From positions 1,116,001-1,180,000 of the forward strand of contig NZ_AP023055.1 of assembly GCF_019703835.1 (NCBI RefSeq): a stretch of DNA of 64,000 bases, written 5' to 3'. The notes beneath the pieces are model-generated. The model did no database searches. It had not been told where the DNA came from and worked only from the letters and a program-made list of their open reading frames with translations. The position numbers and the translations under genes are program-made. Positions 55,987 to 64,000 of this stretch are shown piece after piece. Numbering within the stretch: position 1 is the first letter of the stretch; each line of letters begins with the position of its first letter. The stretch comes from Thaumasiovibrio subtropicus. GTDB taxonomy: Bacteria > Pseudomonadota > Gammaproteobacteria > Enterobacterales > Vibrionaceae.

Positions 55987-57222
55987 TTAACGCCATTGTG
56001 GGCGAGATGCCACAATTTGCACCGTACTGATGGTTCTTTCCAAGAACCCGCCTTCGCAGTAACTCAAGTAGTAACGCCACATACGGACAAACCGCTCGTC
56101 GTAACCGAGTCGAAGCACTTCATCAACATTGCTACTGAAGGCCTGATGCCAATCACTCAGCGTTCTCGCGTAATCAATGCCAATATCTTTGACATCACGG
56201 ATAACAAGGTCGCTGCGTTGGGTGAGTGTTTCACTCAGTTTGGTGATTGAAGGTAAGAAGCCACCAGGGAAAATATATTTTTGAATGAAGTCGACACGGT
56301 TGCTGTAGTGATCATAACGTTGATCCGCAATGGTGATCGCTTGAATGGCCATCAAACCGTTGGGTGTTAACAGTGATTCACACTTTTTGATGTAAGTATC
56401 AAGATACTCTTTTCCCACCGCTTCTATCATCTCTACCGATACCAGCTTGTCGTAGGTGCCAGTCAAATCGCGATAGTCTTCGAGCAGTAAGGTAATGCGA
56501 TCGCCTAAATTCTCTTCTTCAACGCGACGTTTTGCCCAATCGTATTGCTCCTGTGAGAGCGTTGTGGTTGTCACACGGCATCCATAGTGCTTGGCGATAT
56601 AAATAGCAAGCGCTCCCCAGCCCGTGCCGATCTCTAAAACGTGATCATCAGGCTGCAGATGAAGCTGCTGACAGAGTCGTTGCATTTTGTTTATCTGCGC
56701 ATCACTCAGCGTATCCGCATCGTGTTGGTAGATCCCTGACGAGTAGAGCATGTTGTCATCCAAGAACTGGGAGTAGAGTGCATTGCCGAGATCGTAATGG
56801 GCGGCGATATTGTCTCTTGCCTGTTTCTTACTATTGCGATTAAACAGGTGAGAGAGCTTGTACCCGATACGAGTCATCCAACTGGTTTTCTTCTCAAGGT
56901 TATCAAGCATCACCAGATTGCGCGCCATAACCTGAACGACTTTCGTCAGGTCGGGCGAATCCCAATCGCCGTCCATAAAGGCTTCAGCGGCGGCGATTGA
57001 ACCTCCCTTTAACATGCGCGAATAGAGCCTTGGATGCCGAACCACTAGCTGCGCCTGAAGTGTCGCATTTCTGTCGCCAAAATAGTGCGTGTCCGCCCCT
57101 TCTTCTACTAGCGTGATACCCGCTTCGGTAACATGTGATAACAGCTTATGTACGCCGCGACGGGCCAAGCGCTCAGTACTTGTCATCGTAAGACTCGCTG
57201 CTTTAGTTTGGGAATCATGCAT
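55987..57222 (-). CDS. cfa: Cyclopropane fatty acid synthase-type methyltransferase
   Basis: A 411-residue SAM-dependent enzyme of the CFA synthase family. The SAM motif is [16 protein letters not shown], followed by [36 protein letters not shown] and the late [10 protein letters not shown]. The Cys and Glu contacts of the bicarbonate site cannot be settled by eye. It acts on unsaturated acyl chains of membrane phospholipids. In this operon it follows DUF1365 and the FAD oxidoreductase, a trio linked in other bacteria to photo-oxidative stress and modified fatty acids. Start overlaps DUF1365 by 8 bases. Confidence 0.93.
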   Translation of the reverse strand: MHDSQTKAASLTMTSTERLARRGVHKLLSHVTEAGITLVEEGADTHYFGDRNATLQAQLVVRHPRLYSRMLKGGSIAAAEAFMDGDWDSPDLTKVVQVMARNLVMLDNLEKKTSWMTRIGYKLSHLFNRNSKKQARDNIAAHYDLGNALYSQFLDDNMLYSSGIYQHDADTLSDAQINKMQRLCQQLHLQPDDHVLEIGTGWGALAIYIAKHYGCRVTTTTLSQEQYDWAKRRVEEENLGDRITLLLEDYRDLTGTYDKLVSVEMIEAVGKEYLDTYIKKCESLLTPNGLMAIQAITIADQRYDHYSNRVDFIQKYIFPGGFLPSITKLSETLTQRSDLVIRDVKDIGIDYARTLSDWHQAFSSNVDEVLRLGYDERFVRMWRYYLSYCEGGFLERTISTVQIVASRPQWR

Positions 57223-58048
57223 TGTGTTTTCTCTCGCTCTTGTTATTCGTTATCGCTTTGTTGTGCTGCGGATTATCCGCTTTATCGTCGCCAACCTCTT
57301 CGGAGGGATAAGGTTGATAAGGAACGCACTTCAACCAAAGCTTAAGCGCCTGCCAGTAAATACCCATGACCACTTTTACTGTCATCGCTGGCGTGGTGAT
57401 CATTTTTTTCAATAATGAAAAACGGCCCAATGTCTCTCGCTTAAGCGCTAAGGTCGCATCAAACACTTTCTCTTGGCTGCCCGTATCCGTTCTCACATCA
57501 AGATGGACGTTTAAGGTTTTACCGGGTTCGTTGATTCGCCAATCATAAATCTGTTGCAAGGTATTAAAGGGGGAAACATGAAAGCTTTTGTGGTGTCGCC
57601 AACGACTCTCTTCCCAGTGTTGTTTCGCAGGTAACAGGTAATAATGCCGTTGATTCCATGGCGTGTTACTCACTTCCGCCAACAGATATTGCCATTGCCC
57701 CGATTTATCGTAGAGGTAGTAGAGATTTAGTGGGCTAAAGTAGAAACCCAGATAGCGTAACTGCGCTAACATTTTCACCCGCCCTTCTCTATCTGGCGTG
57801 CCACCCAGCGCCATCACTTTATCGAAGACAGCGTGCTTTAACTCCCCTTCGGAGTTGCGAAGATAGTCTTGGCGCTGAAAACGGGCAGGCAGCCAAGAAC
57901 GGGTGCCAAATCCACGCAACCATTTGGCAAGATGCGGTAACTCATCCAAATCAATAAAGGGCATAAAAAACGGGTATTTAAAACCGTGCTTTTTCGGCGT
58001 ATAGCGTTGATGAGTGACCCAGCCACTGTATAGAGCGCTCTCCATCAC
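57215..58048 (-). CDS. DUF1365 family protein
   Basis: A 277-residue cytoplasmic protein with the family pattern [52 protein letters not shown] and the KSFHVSPF motif. Function is unknown, but it is regularly coupled to the FAD oxidoreductase and Cfa-type gene, and homologues take part in singlet-oxygen responses in alphaproteobacteria. Its start overlaps the FAD gene stop by four bases and its end overlaps cfa by 8. Confidence 0.9.
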   Translation of the reverse strand: MMESALYSGWVTHQRYTPKKHGFKYPFFMPFIDLDELPHLAKWLRGFGTRSWLPARFQRQDYLRNSEGELKHAVFDKVMALGGTPDREGRVKMLAQLRYLGFYFSPLNLYYLYDKSGQWQYLLAEVSNTPWNQRHYYLLPAKQHWEESRWRHHKSFHVSPFNTLQQIYDWRINEPGKTLNVHLDVRTDTGSQEKVFDATLALKRETLGRFSLLKKMITTPAMTVKVVMGIYWQALKLWLKCVPYQPYPSEEVGDDKADNPQHNKAITNNKSERKHNA

Positions 58049-59355
58049 GCTACTCCAGACACTAGTTTCAAAGGGGAGTCTATCGCGACACTTTGCGTTT
58101 CATTGCGAATCTGTTTGACCACATCCAACGCGCTGCGTACGCCATCTTCATGGAAACCGTTATACCAATAAGCGCCGCAAAAATAGGTCTGTTGAATACC
58201 ATTGATTTCCCCCCGTCGTTGCTGTGCCGCGACGCTCTCTGTATTAAAGACAGGATGAGAATAGTGAAAGATATTCAATATTTTATCTGCGGCGATGCGA
58301 TCACTGGAGTTCAGAGAAACACAAAATGTTTCAGGTGCATCAATACCTTGAAGGATATTCATGTTGTAGGTCAACGTCGTGGGGTTGTCGCCTTCATCAC
58401 CACCAGACATATGGTAATTCCACGATGCCCACGCCTCTCTTCGTGTCGGCAGAATCGTGTCATCGGTGTGCAGCACGACCTCATTCTCCTGATAAGGCAT
58501 AGCACTTAGAATATCCAACTCCAACGCAGTGGGGTCCGACAACATCGCAAGTGCTTGATCGCTGTGGCAAGCAAAAATCACCGTATCGAAGAAATGCTCA
58601 ACACCACCTGCAACCACCTTCACCTCTTTACCTTCACCGAGGCCTAGACGGGTGACACCCTGTACAGGGGTGTTTAGGTGGATATCGGCCTTCAACTGTG
58701 GCTCCATGCGGCGTATATACTCTCGAGAACCACCAGGAACCACATACCATTGAGGGCGATCCTTGATATCGAGCAAGCCGTGATTGAGGAAAAACCGCAG
58801 AAAGAAGGCCAAAGGAAAAGCGCGCATGTCGTTTAAGGTGGACGACCAGATCGCCGCACCCATAGGCAGAATGTAATCTTCTTCTAAGGCTTGACTAAAC
58901 CCATAACGAGATAAGAAATCACCCAGTGTGCCTTCCAGTGCAACGTCGTCATAAACGGCTTGTTTTGCCAGTTTATTGAAACGCATGATCTCAAACAGAA
59001 AGCGATAAAAAGACAGACTGAACCAATTACGTTTCTGTGCGAACAAGGTTGAGATCGTATGGCCGTTGTATTCCAAATCCTTACTATCGTTTCTTACACT
59101 GAAACTCATCTGCGTTTTCTGACGCCCGATACCTATCTCTTCCAAGAGACGCTCGAAATTAGGATAGGTACGATCGTTAAAGACAATAAAACCGGTATCA
59201 ATCGCATAACGCCCACTATCAACCTCAACATCCACCGTTGCCGTGTGACCTCCTAATGTTTCACCCGCTTCAAACAGGGTGACGTCGTGTTCATTGTGGA
59301 GATACCAAGCGGAGGTAAGGCCAGAGATACCACTACCTATAATGGCAATTTTCAT
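58045..59355 (-). CDS. FAD-dependent oxidoreductase (amine-oxidase fold)
   Basis: 436 residues from ATG 59355, which overlaps the SDR stop (TAATG) and follows CGGGAGA. An earlier Met at 59397 is inside the SDR gene. The N-terminal [19 protein letters not shown] is the dinucleotide-binding motif, then [10 protein letters not shown] and [19 protein letters not shown]. The C-terminal [20 protein letters not shown] completes the FAD site. In related operons this enzyme acts on methylated or unsaturated fatty acyl chains with the Cfa-type protein; the exact reaction is not known here. Confidence 0.9.
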   Translation of the reverse strand: MKIAIIGSGISGLTSAWYLHNEHDVTLFEAGETLGGHTATVDVEVDSGRYAIDTGFIVFNDRTYPNFERLLEEIGIGRQKTQMSFSVRNDSKDLEYNGHTISTLFAQKRNWFSLSFYRFLFEIMRFNKLAKQAVYDDVALEGTLGDFLSRYGFSQALEEDYILPMGAAIWSSTLNDMRAFPLAFFLRFFLNHGLLDIKDRPQWYVVPGGSREYIRRMEPQLKADIHLNTPVQGVTRLGLGEGKEVKVVAGGVEHFFDTVIFACHSDQALAMLSDPTALELDILSAMPYQENEVVLHTDDTILPTRREAWASWNYHMSGGDEGDNPTTLTYNMNILQGIDAPETFCVSLNSSDRIAADKILNIFHYSHPVFNTESVAAQQRRGEINGIQQTYFCGAYWYNGFHEDGVRSALDVVKQIRNETQSVAIDSPLKLVSGVA

Positions 59356-60083
59356 TATTGTCTCCCGATCATTTTCTGTATAAGTGAAAGGCGCCAAGAA
59401 AGAGGAAGTAGAGTCAGCGCACGCATAAATCCGGTAAATCGTGATGGAAAGTGAATATCGAGTTTTTTCTTTTCTACCCCTTTTTGCACTTCGCGCGATG
59501 CATGCTCCACAGACACTCGCATCGGCATAGGGAAGTCATTTTTATCGGTCAAGGGGGTCTTAATGAAACCCGGACTAACGAGTGACACGGTCACGCCAAG
59601 CGACGATAAGCCCATACGTAATGAGTGAGCAAAATAGGCAAGGGCCGCCTTGGAGGCGCCATAAGCTTCCGCGCGAGGTAACGGCAAATAAGCGGCACTC
59701 GACCCAACCAATACAAGGTGTGTCTTGGACGTAAATTGGCTTTGCAACGCTTCAATGCAATGTAATACCCCAAAGAAGTTGGCAGAAAAAACACGCTCAA
59801 ACAGTGCCGTATCGACTCTTCCCTCATCAAGGTACTCACAGTTTCCTGCGTTCAAGACAATGAGGTCAGGGACTTCAGGTAATCCCATCAGGGCGGCTTC
59901 TGTTGCCTGCTTGTCGGCCACATCAAAAATCACCGCTTCGATGTTCGGTGAATGTTGACAGAGTCGCGATAACCGCGCTTCGCTCCTCCCGGTCGCGTAG
60001 ACTTTTTTGCCTTGCTTCGCATAGTCCAGCGCCAACTGCTGCCCCAGCCCTGAGCTCGCGCCTGTAATCAATACTGAACTCAT
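59355..60083 (-). CDS. Short-chain dehydrogenase/reductase
   Basis: A 242-residue SDR. The cofactor motif is TGASSGLGQQL, followed by NAGNCEYL, and the catalytic Ser-Tyr-Lys set is in VGSSAAY and YGASKAAL. SLVSPGFIKTPLT closes the active site. NAD(P)H-dependent; the substrate is unknown. Its start overlaps the NTF2-like gene by four bases and its stop the FAD gene by one, so it is within a coupled operon. Confidence 0.92.
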   Translation of the reverse strand: MSSVLITGASSGLGQQLALDYAKQGKKVYATGRSEARLSRLCQHSPNIEAVIFDVADKQATEAALMGLPEVPDLIVLNAGNCEYLDEGRVDTALFERVFSANFFGVLHCIEALQSQFTSKTHLVLVGSSAAYLPLPRAEAYGASKAALAYFAHSLRMGLSSLGVTVSLVSPGFIKTPLTDKNDFPMPMRVSVEHASREVQKGVEKKKLDIHFPSRFTGFMRALTLLPLSWRLSLIQKMIGRQ

Positions 60084-60517
60084 TGCCCCAACCTCGCTTT
60101 TATATGCCGAATAATGCTTCCGACTACCGGTACCGCCTCATAGAGCATCGCGCCCAAATCAAAAAAGTCTTGATGCTTGACCACTTTGTCTCCCGCAAAC
60201 GTCAACATGGTGCACCCTTCTAAGCTACGCGCTTCGCCCTTTTCTAGACGCGGGTGGGAGAAGCGCATTGTCCAATGCAAATAGCCCTTGCCCGCCGCTT
60301 CTTGAAAATGGTGAACATCAAACTCGCAATAGTTCAAATTGGCATAGAGCGATTCAAAATAATCTTCCAATGCAGCAAGCCCTTCGATGCGGTGTGCCGG
60401 ATCAACAAACACGACATCTGGGTCATAGACCTCTTTCAGTAAATGAATATTGTCTTTATCTAGTCGCTGATAAAGGTCGACAAAGTGGGCTATGGGCGAT
60501 GCCGCATCTAAAATCAT
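60080..60517 (-). CDS. NTF2-like (SnoaL) domain protein
   Basis: A 145-residue protein with the cone-shaped NTF2-like pattern: FVDLYQRLDKDNIHLLKEVY, VFVDPAHRIEGLAALEDYFE, and KVVKHQDFFDLGAMLYE. Its conserved residues suggest ligand binding or isomerase-type chemistry in this family, but function is unknown. It is fully embedded between phrB and the SDR gene with 4-base overlaps on both sides. Confidence 0.87.
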   Translation of the reverse strand: MILDAASPIAHFVDLYQRLDKDNIHLLKEVYDPDVVFVDPAHRIEGLAALEDYFESLYANLNYCEFDVHHFQEAAGKGYLHWTMRFSHPRLEKGEARSLEGCTMLTFAGDKVVKHQDFFDLGAMLYEAVPVVGSIIRHIKARLGQ

Positions 60518-61971
60518 ATTTCGCTTCCTGATGGCACAGCCTGCTCTTTGGCCAACTGGAATCGACTAATTGCAATAGTCCGTGCTTCACCGTGATCAAC
60601 GATCGGTGCAGGATATGCCGTATTGCCAACGCCAGCCCAAAGATGCGGCTCATGAATTAAGGTTTCGGGACAATTTTCTAACTCTTTCACCCACTTACGA
60701 ATAAAATCGCCATTAGGATCAAAGCGTTTGCCCTGCGTTGTTGGATTAAAAATACGAAAATAGGGTTGCGCATCCGTGCCAGTCGAGGCTGCCCATTGCC
60801 AACCGCCATTGTTGGCAGCAAAGTCTCCATCGACCAGCTTCGACATGAAATACGCTTCACCTTGTCGCCAATCGATGAACAGATCTTTGGTCAAAAAGCT
60901 AGCCACTATCATACGGAGGCGATTATGCATCCAACCCGTTTCGTTCAACTGGCGCATGGCCGCATCGACAATGGGATAGCCCGTTTTTCCTGCTTGCCAA
61001 GCACTGAGCGCAGCGCTGTTCTTTTCCCATCGCACCGCTTCACTCCAGGGCGTAAATGCTTGATGACGGCACAATCGCGGATAGGCATAAAGTAAGTGGT
61101 TGTAGAATTCTCGCCATACCAATTCATTCAGCCATGAAAAGCCGCCTGATTTCGGGTTATCAATACAGTCTGGCGCTGCGGCCATCAGCATGGCGAAACA
61201 CTGACGCGCTGACAGCGCACCAATGGCCAAATAAGGCGATAGCATGCTCGTGCCATCAACAGCGGGATAGTCTCGCTTCTCGTGATATTGATGCACTGAC
61301 TCATCACAAAACTGCTGTAATCGCGACGATATCGCACCGTCATCGACCGGATATGCATCACTCGGTATCTTTTCAGAAGCGAAGGTAATCGGTTCCACTT
61401 GCTGGGTATCACCTTGCAAGGGATAAAACTGTGGAGACGGAGTGGGACGCGGCATGGCCTGTGCGCCATAAGAGTTTAAGACCCGCAACCACGATTTACG
61501 AAACGGCGTAAACACTTTGTAGGGCTCGCCATGACCATTCAATACAGTCCCAGGAGCAAGAATACAGCTGTCATCATAAACCTGCATCTGAACACCCACC
61601 CCTTTCAACGCGTTTGCCACTTGATAGTCGCGTTGCATTTCATTGAGCTGGTATTCTTTATTACACAGGACTGCACTGGCATTAAACTCCGTGCACACTT
61701 TTTCAACGAGCGAAGGTGTAGCCGCAAAGTCGTCACATTGTGTCACAAGCAGAGGAATACCAAGACTGTTCAACTTTTTACGCAACACAACCAGTCGACG
61801 TTCGATAAGGTCAGCCTGAATCGGTGCCATTTGATGCGCGCGCCACTGCCCCGGTGTCTCGACAAACAGTCCAATAATGGGCTGTTGACGTTCCGCTGCT
61901 TTGCTCAACGCGGTGTTGTCCGCAACTCTGAGATCGCGCCTAAACCACACGATGATAGGAGCATTACTCAT
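60514..61971 (-). CDS. phrB: Deoxyribodipyrimidine photolyase
   Basis: A 485-residue photolyase. The N-terminal domain begins WFRRDLRVADNTAL, and the C-terminal FAD-binding domain carries WMHNRLRMIVASFL, DLFIDWRQGE, YFMSKLVDGDFAANNGGWQW and ASTGTDAQPYFRIFNP. These fit class I CPD photolyases, which split pyrimidine dimers using blue light. The gene overlaps the MerR regulator upstream by 8 bases and the NTF2-like gene downstream by four. YbgA-phr adjacency is also seen in Escherichia coli. Confidence 0.95.
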   Translation of the reverse strand: MSNAPIIVWFRRDLRVADNTALSKAAERQQPIIGLFVETPGQWRAHQMAPIQADLIERRLVVLRKKLNSLGIPLLVTQCDDFAATPSLVEKVCTEFNASAVLCNKEYQLNEMQRDYQVANALKGVGVQMQVYDDSCILAPGTVLNGHGEPYKVFTPFRKSWLRVLNSYGAQAMPRPTPSPQFYPLQGDTQQVEPITFASEKIPSDAYPVDDGAISSRLQQFCDESVHQYHEKRDYPAVDGTSMLSPYLAIGALSARQCFAMLMAAAPDCIDNPKSGGFSWLNELVWREFYNHLLYAYPRLCRHQAFTPWSEAVRWEKNSAALSAWQAGKTGYPIVDAAMRQLNETGWMHNRLRMIVASFLTKDLFIDWRQGEAYFMSKLVDGDFAANNGGWQWAASTGTDAQPYFRIFNPTTQGKRFDPNGDFIRKWVKELENCPETLIHEPHLWAGVGNTAYPAPIVDHGEARTIAISRFQLAKEQAVPSGSEI

Positions 61972-62773
61972 TAGTCATCCTTTTTTCTAAAAGTGAGGAG
62001 GCATCTGCACCGCTATTAAACAAGGTCAATTCAGGGTGCAGCTGTGAAATCAAACCCTTGCTATATACAGGCATATCTAGCTTTGCGATTTCCTGTATAG
62101 CTTGGTTCGAGAGCTTTTTACGCCCCATGACAATGATTTGTTCAGCAGATGTCGCTGACAAAGACTTGAAATGATCAATTTGGTCGACAATGACAACGCT
62201 GTAGCCCTGTTGTCTGAGACCTAACGCCGCCAACCAGATGTGATGATCAGCCTCTTGAGCACTAGCGATTGCAACCACACCCTTCTTCCCAGAAAGAGAA
62301 ATAGCTAACGCAGCGCATACTGCGATAACCGCATTGCGCCACACGGCGCGCTCAACGGACACCAGTGCTGAATCGCCGAGAACGGCATCAATATGGGCGG
62401 CAATCTTCCCTTCAAAATAACTGAGTGGGTAGAGTTTCAGCGCTTCTTTCACCAAGGCTTCAACCCTGTGCTGATCGCCCTTACGGATTCGCAGCAACAG
62501 ATCTTCCGCCTCTTGTGGTACATCGAAATTGAGTTCGACCTCTTGCTGCGAGCCCAGTAGCGGCCTCACCTTACCGATTGACACCCCCTTCTCGAGCCAA
62601 TACAGAATATGGCCAATGGATTCGATATCTTCTTCGGTATACAAGCGGTGACCTTTGTCTGTTCGCATCGGTTTTATCAAACCATATCTGCGCTGCCACG
62701 CGCGTAAGGTGACAGTATTCACGCCGGTTTTGTCTGCAACTTCACCGATTGAAAAATAACGCTTAGAGTCCAT
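61964..62773 (-). CDS. MerR-family regulator, LitR/CarH-like, second gene of its own operon
   Basis: A 269-residue regulator. The N-terminal winged helix (YFSIGEVADKTGVNTVTLRA, WQRRYGLIKP) is MerR. The C-terminal part (about residues 80-260) resembles the B12-binding region of CarH/LitR, but the signature DxHxxG is altered: ADHHIWL has a His but lacks the Gly, and the following GG is absent. B12 binding is therefore doubtful, as in short-type LitR or PplR proteins. It likely represses the operon in the dark. The start overlaps the YbgA gene by 11 bases. Confidence 0.87.
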   Translation of the reverse strand: MDSKRYFSIGEVADKTGVNTVTLRAWQRRYGLIKPMRTDKGHRLYTEEDIESIGHILYWLEKGVSIGKVRPLLGSQQEVELNFDVPQEAEDLLLRIRKGDQHRVEALVKEALKLYPLSYFEGKIAAHIDAVLGDSALVSVERAVWRNAVIAVCAALAISLSGKKGVVAIASAQEADHHIWLAALGLRQQGYSVVIVDQIDHFKSLSATSAEQIIVMGRKKLSNQAIQEIAKLDMPVYSKGLISQLHPELTLFNSGADASSLLEKRMTNE

Positions 62774-63704
62774 AACGTAGTCTCAACTCCTTAGGGTAAG
62801 GATTTAAATAAACTTGCGATGCCAAATAGTCATCAGGATAGCTTTGTAAATAGTGATTGATGAGCGTGATCACAGCCAAAATCGGCAGGGCACCATGTCG
62901 ATAATCCATGATGACACCAGCGAGCTCGGCCTTTTGCTCTTTGGTCAGGTACTTTTTGAAGTAACCTTGAATATGTTGCAGGGTACAGGTGTTGTTTTTG
63001 CGATTCGCGCGATCGGTAATGGCGGCCATAAATTCGTTTCGGTAACGCTCAAAAAACGATTGAATGTCGTGATTGGCGATATCGGCGACGAGTCGACCAA
63101 GGTCTCGATACGCTTTCTGATTGTGTGCCATCAAAACCAACTTGTATCGTGAGTGGAACTTAACTATCGCCCCAGCAGTAAGCTCTTTGGTCGAGTCATA
63201 AAGGTCTTTCAGCGCGAAAACGCGAAAGACGAAGTTCTCACGCAGGTACTCATCACAAAGACGGCCATCTTCCTCAACGGGCAGCCATGGATAGCGCTTC
63301 ATTAGCTCACGAGTAAACAGTCCGCTGGTACCGCCCGGCACAGTATTTCCATTCTCGATATAAAGTTTCACTCGTTCCATGCCACAGGTTGGTGATTTAG
63401 CGCAAACAATAAAGCCACATAAATCACTCATGCTCGGCAACACTTTCTCTGTGTAACCCAGCATATCGTCGGTAAAGTCCACACTGCGGTCTTTGTTACT
63501 GACCAAACGGATGCCATTTTCCCGGTCGATAAGGCGTATCGTCGGTCGCGGCGTACCCATCCCGATGGCGTTTTCAGGGCACACAGGGCGAAACGTAAAA
63601 TGCTTCGTCAGTTCATCCACAACAAAGCGGTTCATTTTGTGACCGCCATCGAATCTCACTTTTTCGCCCATAACACAGGCACTTACACCAACATTGATCG
63701 ACAT
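62763..63704 (-). CDS. YbgA-like protein (DUF523 + DUF1722)
   Basis: 313 residues from ATG 63704, following GGAGCGAG at about 5 bases; the longer frame upstream would pass through the operator repeats. The N-terminal DUF523 half holds conserved Cys residues (GVSACVMGEKVRFDGG, CGFIVCAKSPTCGM, CDEYLRE), and the C-terminal DUF1722 half has KYLTKEQKAELAGVIMDYR. The homologue ybgA precedes phr in Escherichia coli. Recent work on the family suggests thiouridine-related chemistry, but I cannot confirm this from sequence. First gene of the light-stress block. Confidence 0.87.
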   Translation of the reverse strand: MSINVGVSACVMGEKVRFDGGHKMNRFVVDELTKHFTFRPVCPENAIGMGTPRPTIRLIDRENGIRLVSNKDRSVDFTDDMLGYTEKVLPSMSDLCGFIVCAKSPTCGMERVKLYIENGNTVPGGTSGLFTRELMKRYPWLPVEEDGRLCDEYLRENFVFRVFALKDLYDSTKELTAGAIVKFHSRYKLVLMAHNQKAYRDLGRLVADIANHDIQSFFERYRNEFMAAITDRANRKNNTCTLQHIQGYFKKYLTKEQKAELAGVIMDYRHGALPILAVITLINHYLQSYPDDYLASQVYLNPYPKELRLRYGL

Positions 63705-63719
63705 AACTCGCTCCAGAGT

Positions 63720-63787
63720 TGTACATTTATAACTCTTTGTACAACTATTAATGATTTTTGGATCATTGTACAAACATTTTTTGTACA
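63720..63787 (-). promoter_or_regulatory. Operator-like array of four TGTACA motifs before the photolyase operon
   Basis: TGTACA occurs at 63720-63725, 63738-63743, 63767-63772 and 63782-63787, usually inside TTGTACAA-type contexts. It covers the likely promoter of the YbgA gene on the minus strand. Spacings between starts are 18, 29 and 15 bases. MerR regulators of the CarH/LitR type bind repeats with a core TnTACA, which fits. A TGATCC word at 63760-63765 (minus strand) is also present; it resembles the -35 of ECF11 (RpoE/ChrR-type) promoters, but no matching -10 was found. Confidence 0.7.
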
Positions 63788-64000
63788 ATGCAACGATAAG
63801 CATAGTATGCATACAGAGTTGTGACGATGAACGGCATCAAAAGAGTGAATGAGATCTATACTCAAGCGACCCGAGTAAGGTTGTTCAAAGGGAAGAGTTA
63901 GGCTTATCCACGCGGTGTTTTTTTAGCAGTTCTCATAGGCATTCACGTGAATAAATAAGAATGGGTTTTGTGGGAAGATGAAATGGACAAAGACTCAACA

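Noticed and set aside
63827-63901. 24-codon plus-strand frame divergent from the photolyase operon
   Set aside because: A ribosome site is not clear and nothing in the peptide is recognisable. It is most likely chance within the divergent region.
63983-64000. Possible gene start (ATG GAC AAA) at the window end with GGAAG upstream
   Set aside because: Only six codons are visible, so no product can be supported.

Overview
The window reads as chromosome of a marine gammaproteobacterium of the family Vibrionaceae. The main evidence is a luxP-luxQ autoinducer-2 receptor pair with the residues and spacing of the Vibrio proteins, a CheV coupling protein, ModABC, RlmF, a Vibrio-style DeaD and RNase II pair, ProVWX, and a photolyase operon of the kind seen in this family. 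The genus cannot be settled from the sequence alone. No rRNA, tRNA or CRISPR array was recognised.

Layout. (1) 1-10.6 kb is the tail-morphogenesis half of a siphovirus-like prophage, cut by the window start: tail tube C-terminus, two overlapping tail-assembly chaperone frames with a candidate -1 slippery site, tape measure, several structural proteins, a DUF2163/BR0599 protein, two small proteins and a tail hub protein. It ends in a hairpin and triple 12-mer repeat. (2) 10.8-16.4 kb is host sequence: a GNAT enzyme, a small protein, cheV and the luxPQ operon. (3) 16.4-24.5 kb holds a broken IS630-family copy, small conserved genes, a 38-residue membrane peptide not reported by simple length cut-offs, rlmF, an H-NS-like domain-only protein, modABC and a DnaJ-related gene. 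(4) 24.7-43.4 kb is rich in signalling: two chemoreceptors, a PAS-GGDEF-EAL protein and two membrane diguanylate cyclases, interspersed with deaD, rnb, a homocysteine methyltransferase and a lipoprotein phosphoesterase. (5) 43.7-48.9 kb holds an IS630-family copy with no obvious inactivating lesion, in opposite orientation to the first, the stub of a chemoreceptor and proVWX. (6) 49-54.9 kb is a set of small acetyltransferases, a Grx-like protein, a VOC protein and hydrolases. (7) 54.9-63.7 kb is one minus-strand block of ten tightly packed genes: YbgA-like protein, MerR/LitR-type regulator, photolyase, NTF2-like protein, SDR, FAD oxidoreductase, DUF1365, Cfa-type methyltransferase, DUF2878 and a chalcone-isomerase-like protein.

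How it works together. The last block looks like a light or photo-oxidative stress operon that couples DNA repair to membrane-lipid modification. Its leader carries four TGTACA motifs in 68 bp, a plausible operator array for the MerR-type regulator encoded as the second gene. LuxPQ would feed AI-2 information into the Vibrio quorum phosphorelay, and the GGDEF/EAL proteins and chemoreceptors form a parallel motility and biofilm layer.

Genome decay and mobility are visible. A 265-bp element with 24-bp terminal inverted repeats is present as two near-identical, oppositely oriented full copies (34.4 and 41.2 kb) and at least three partial or degenerate copies. One full copy sits at the broken end of a malG remnant, and the second IS630 copy sits at the broken end of a chemoreceptor remnant.
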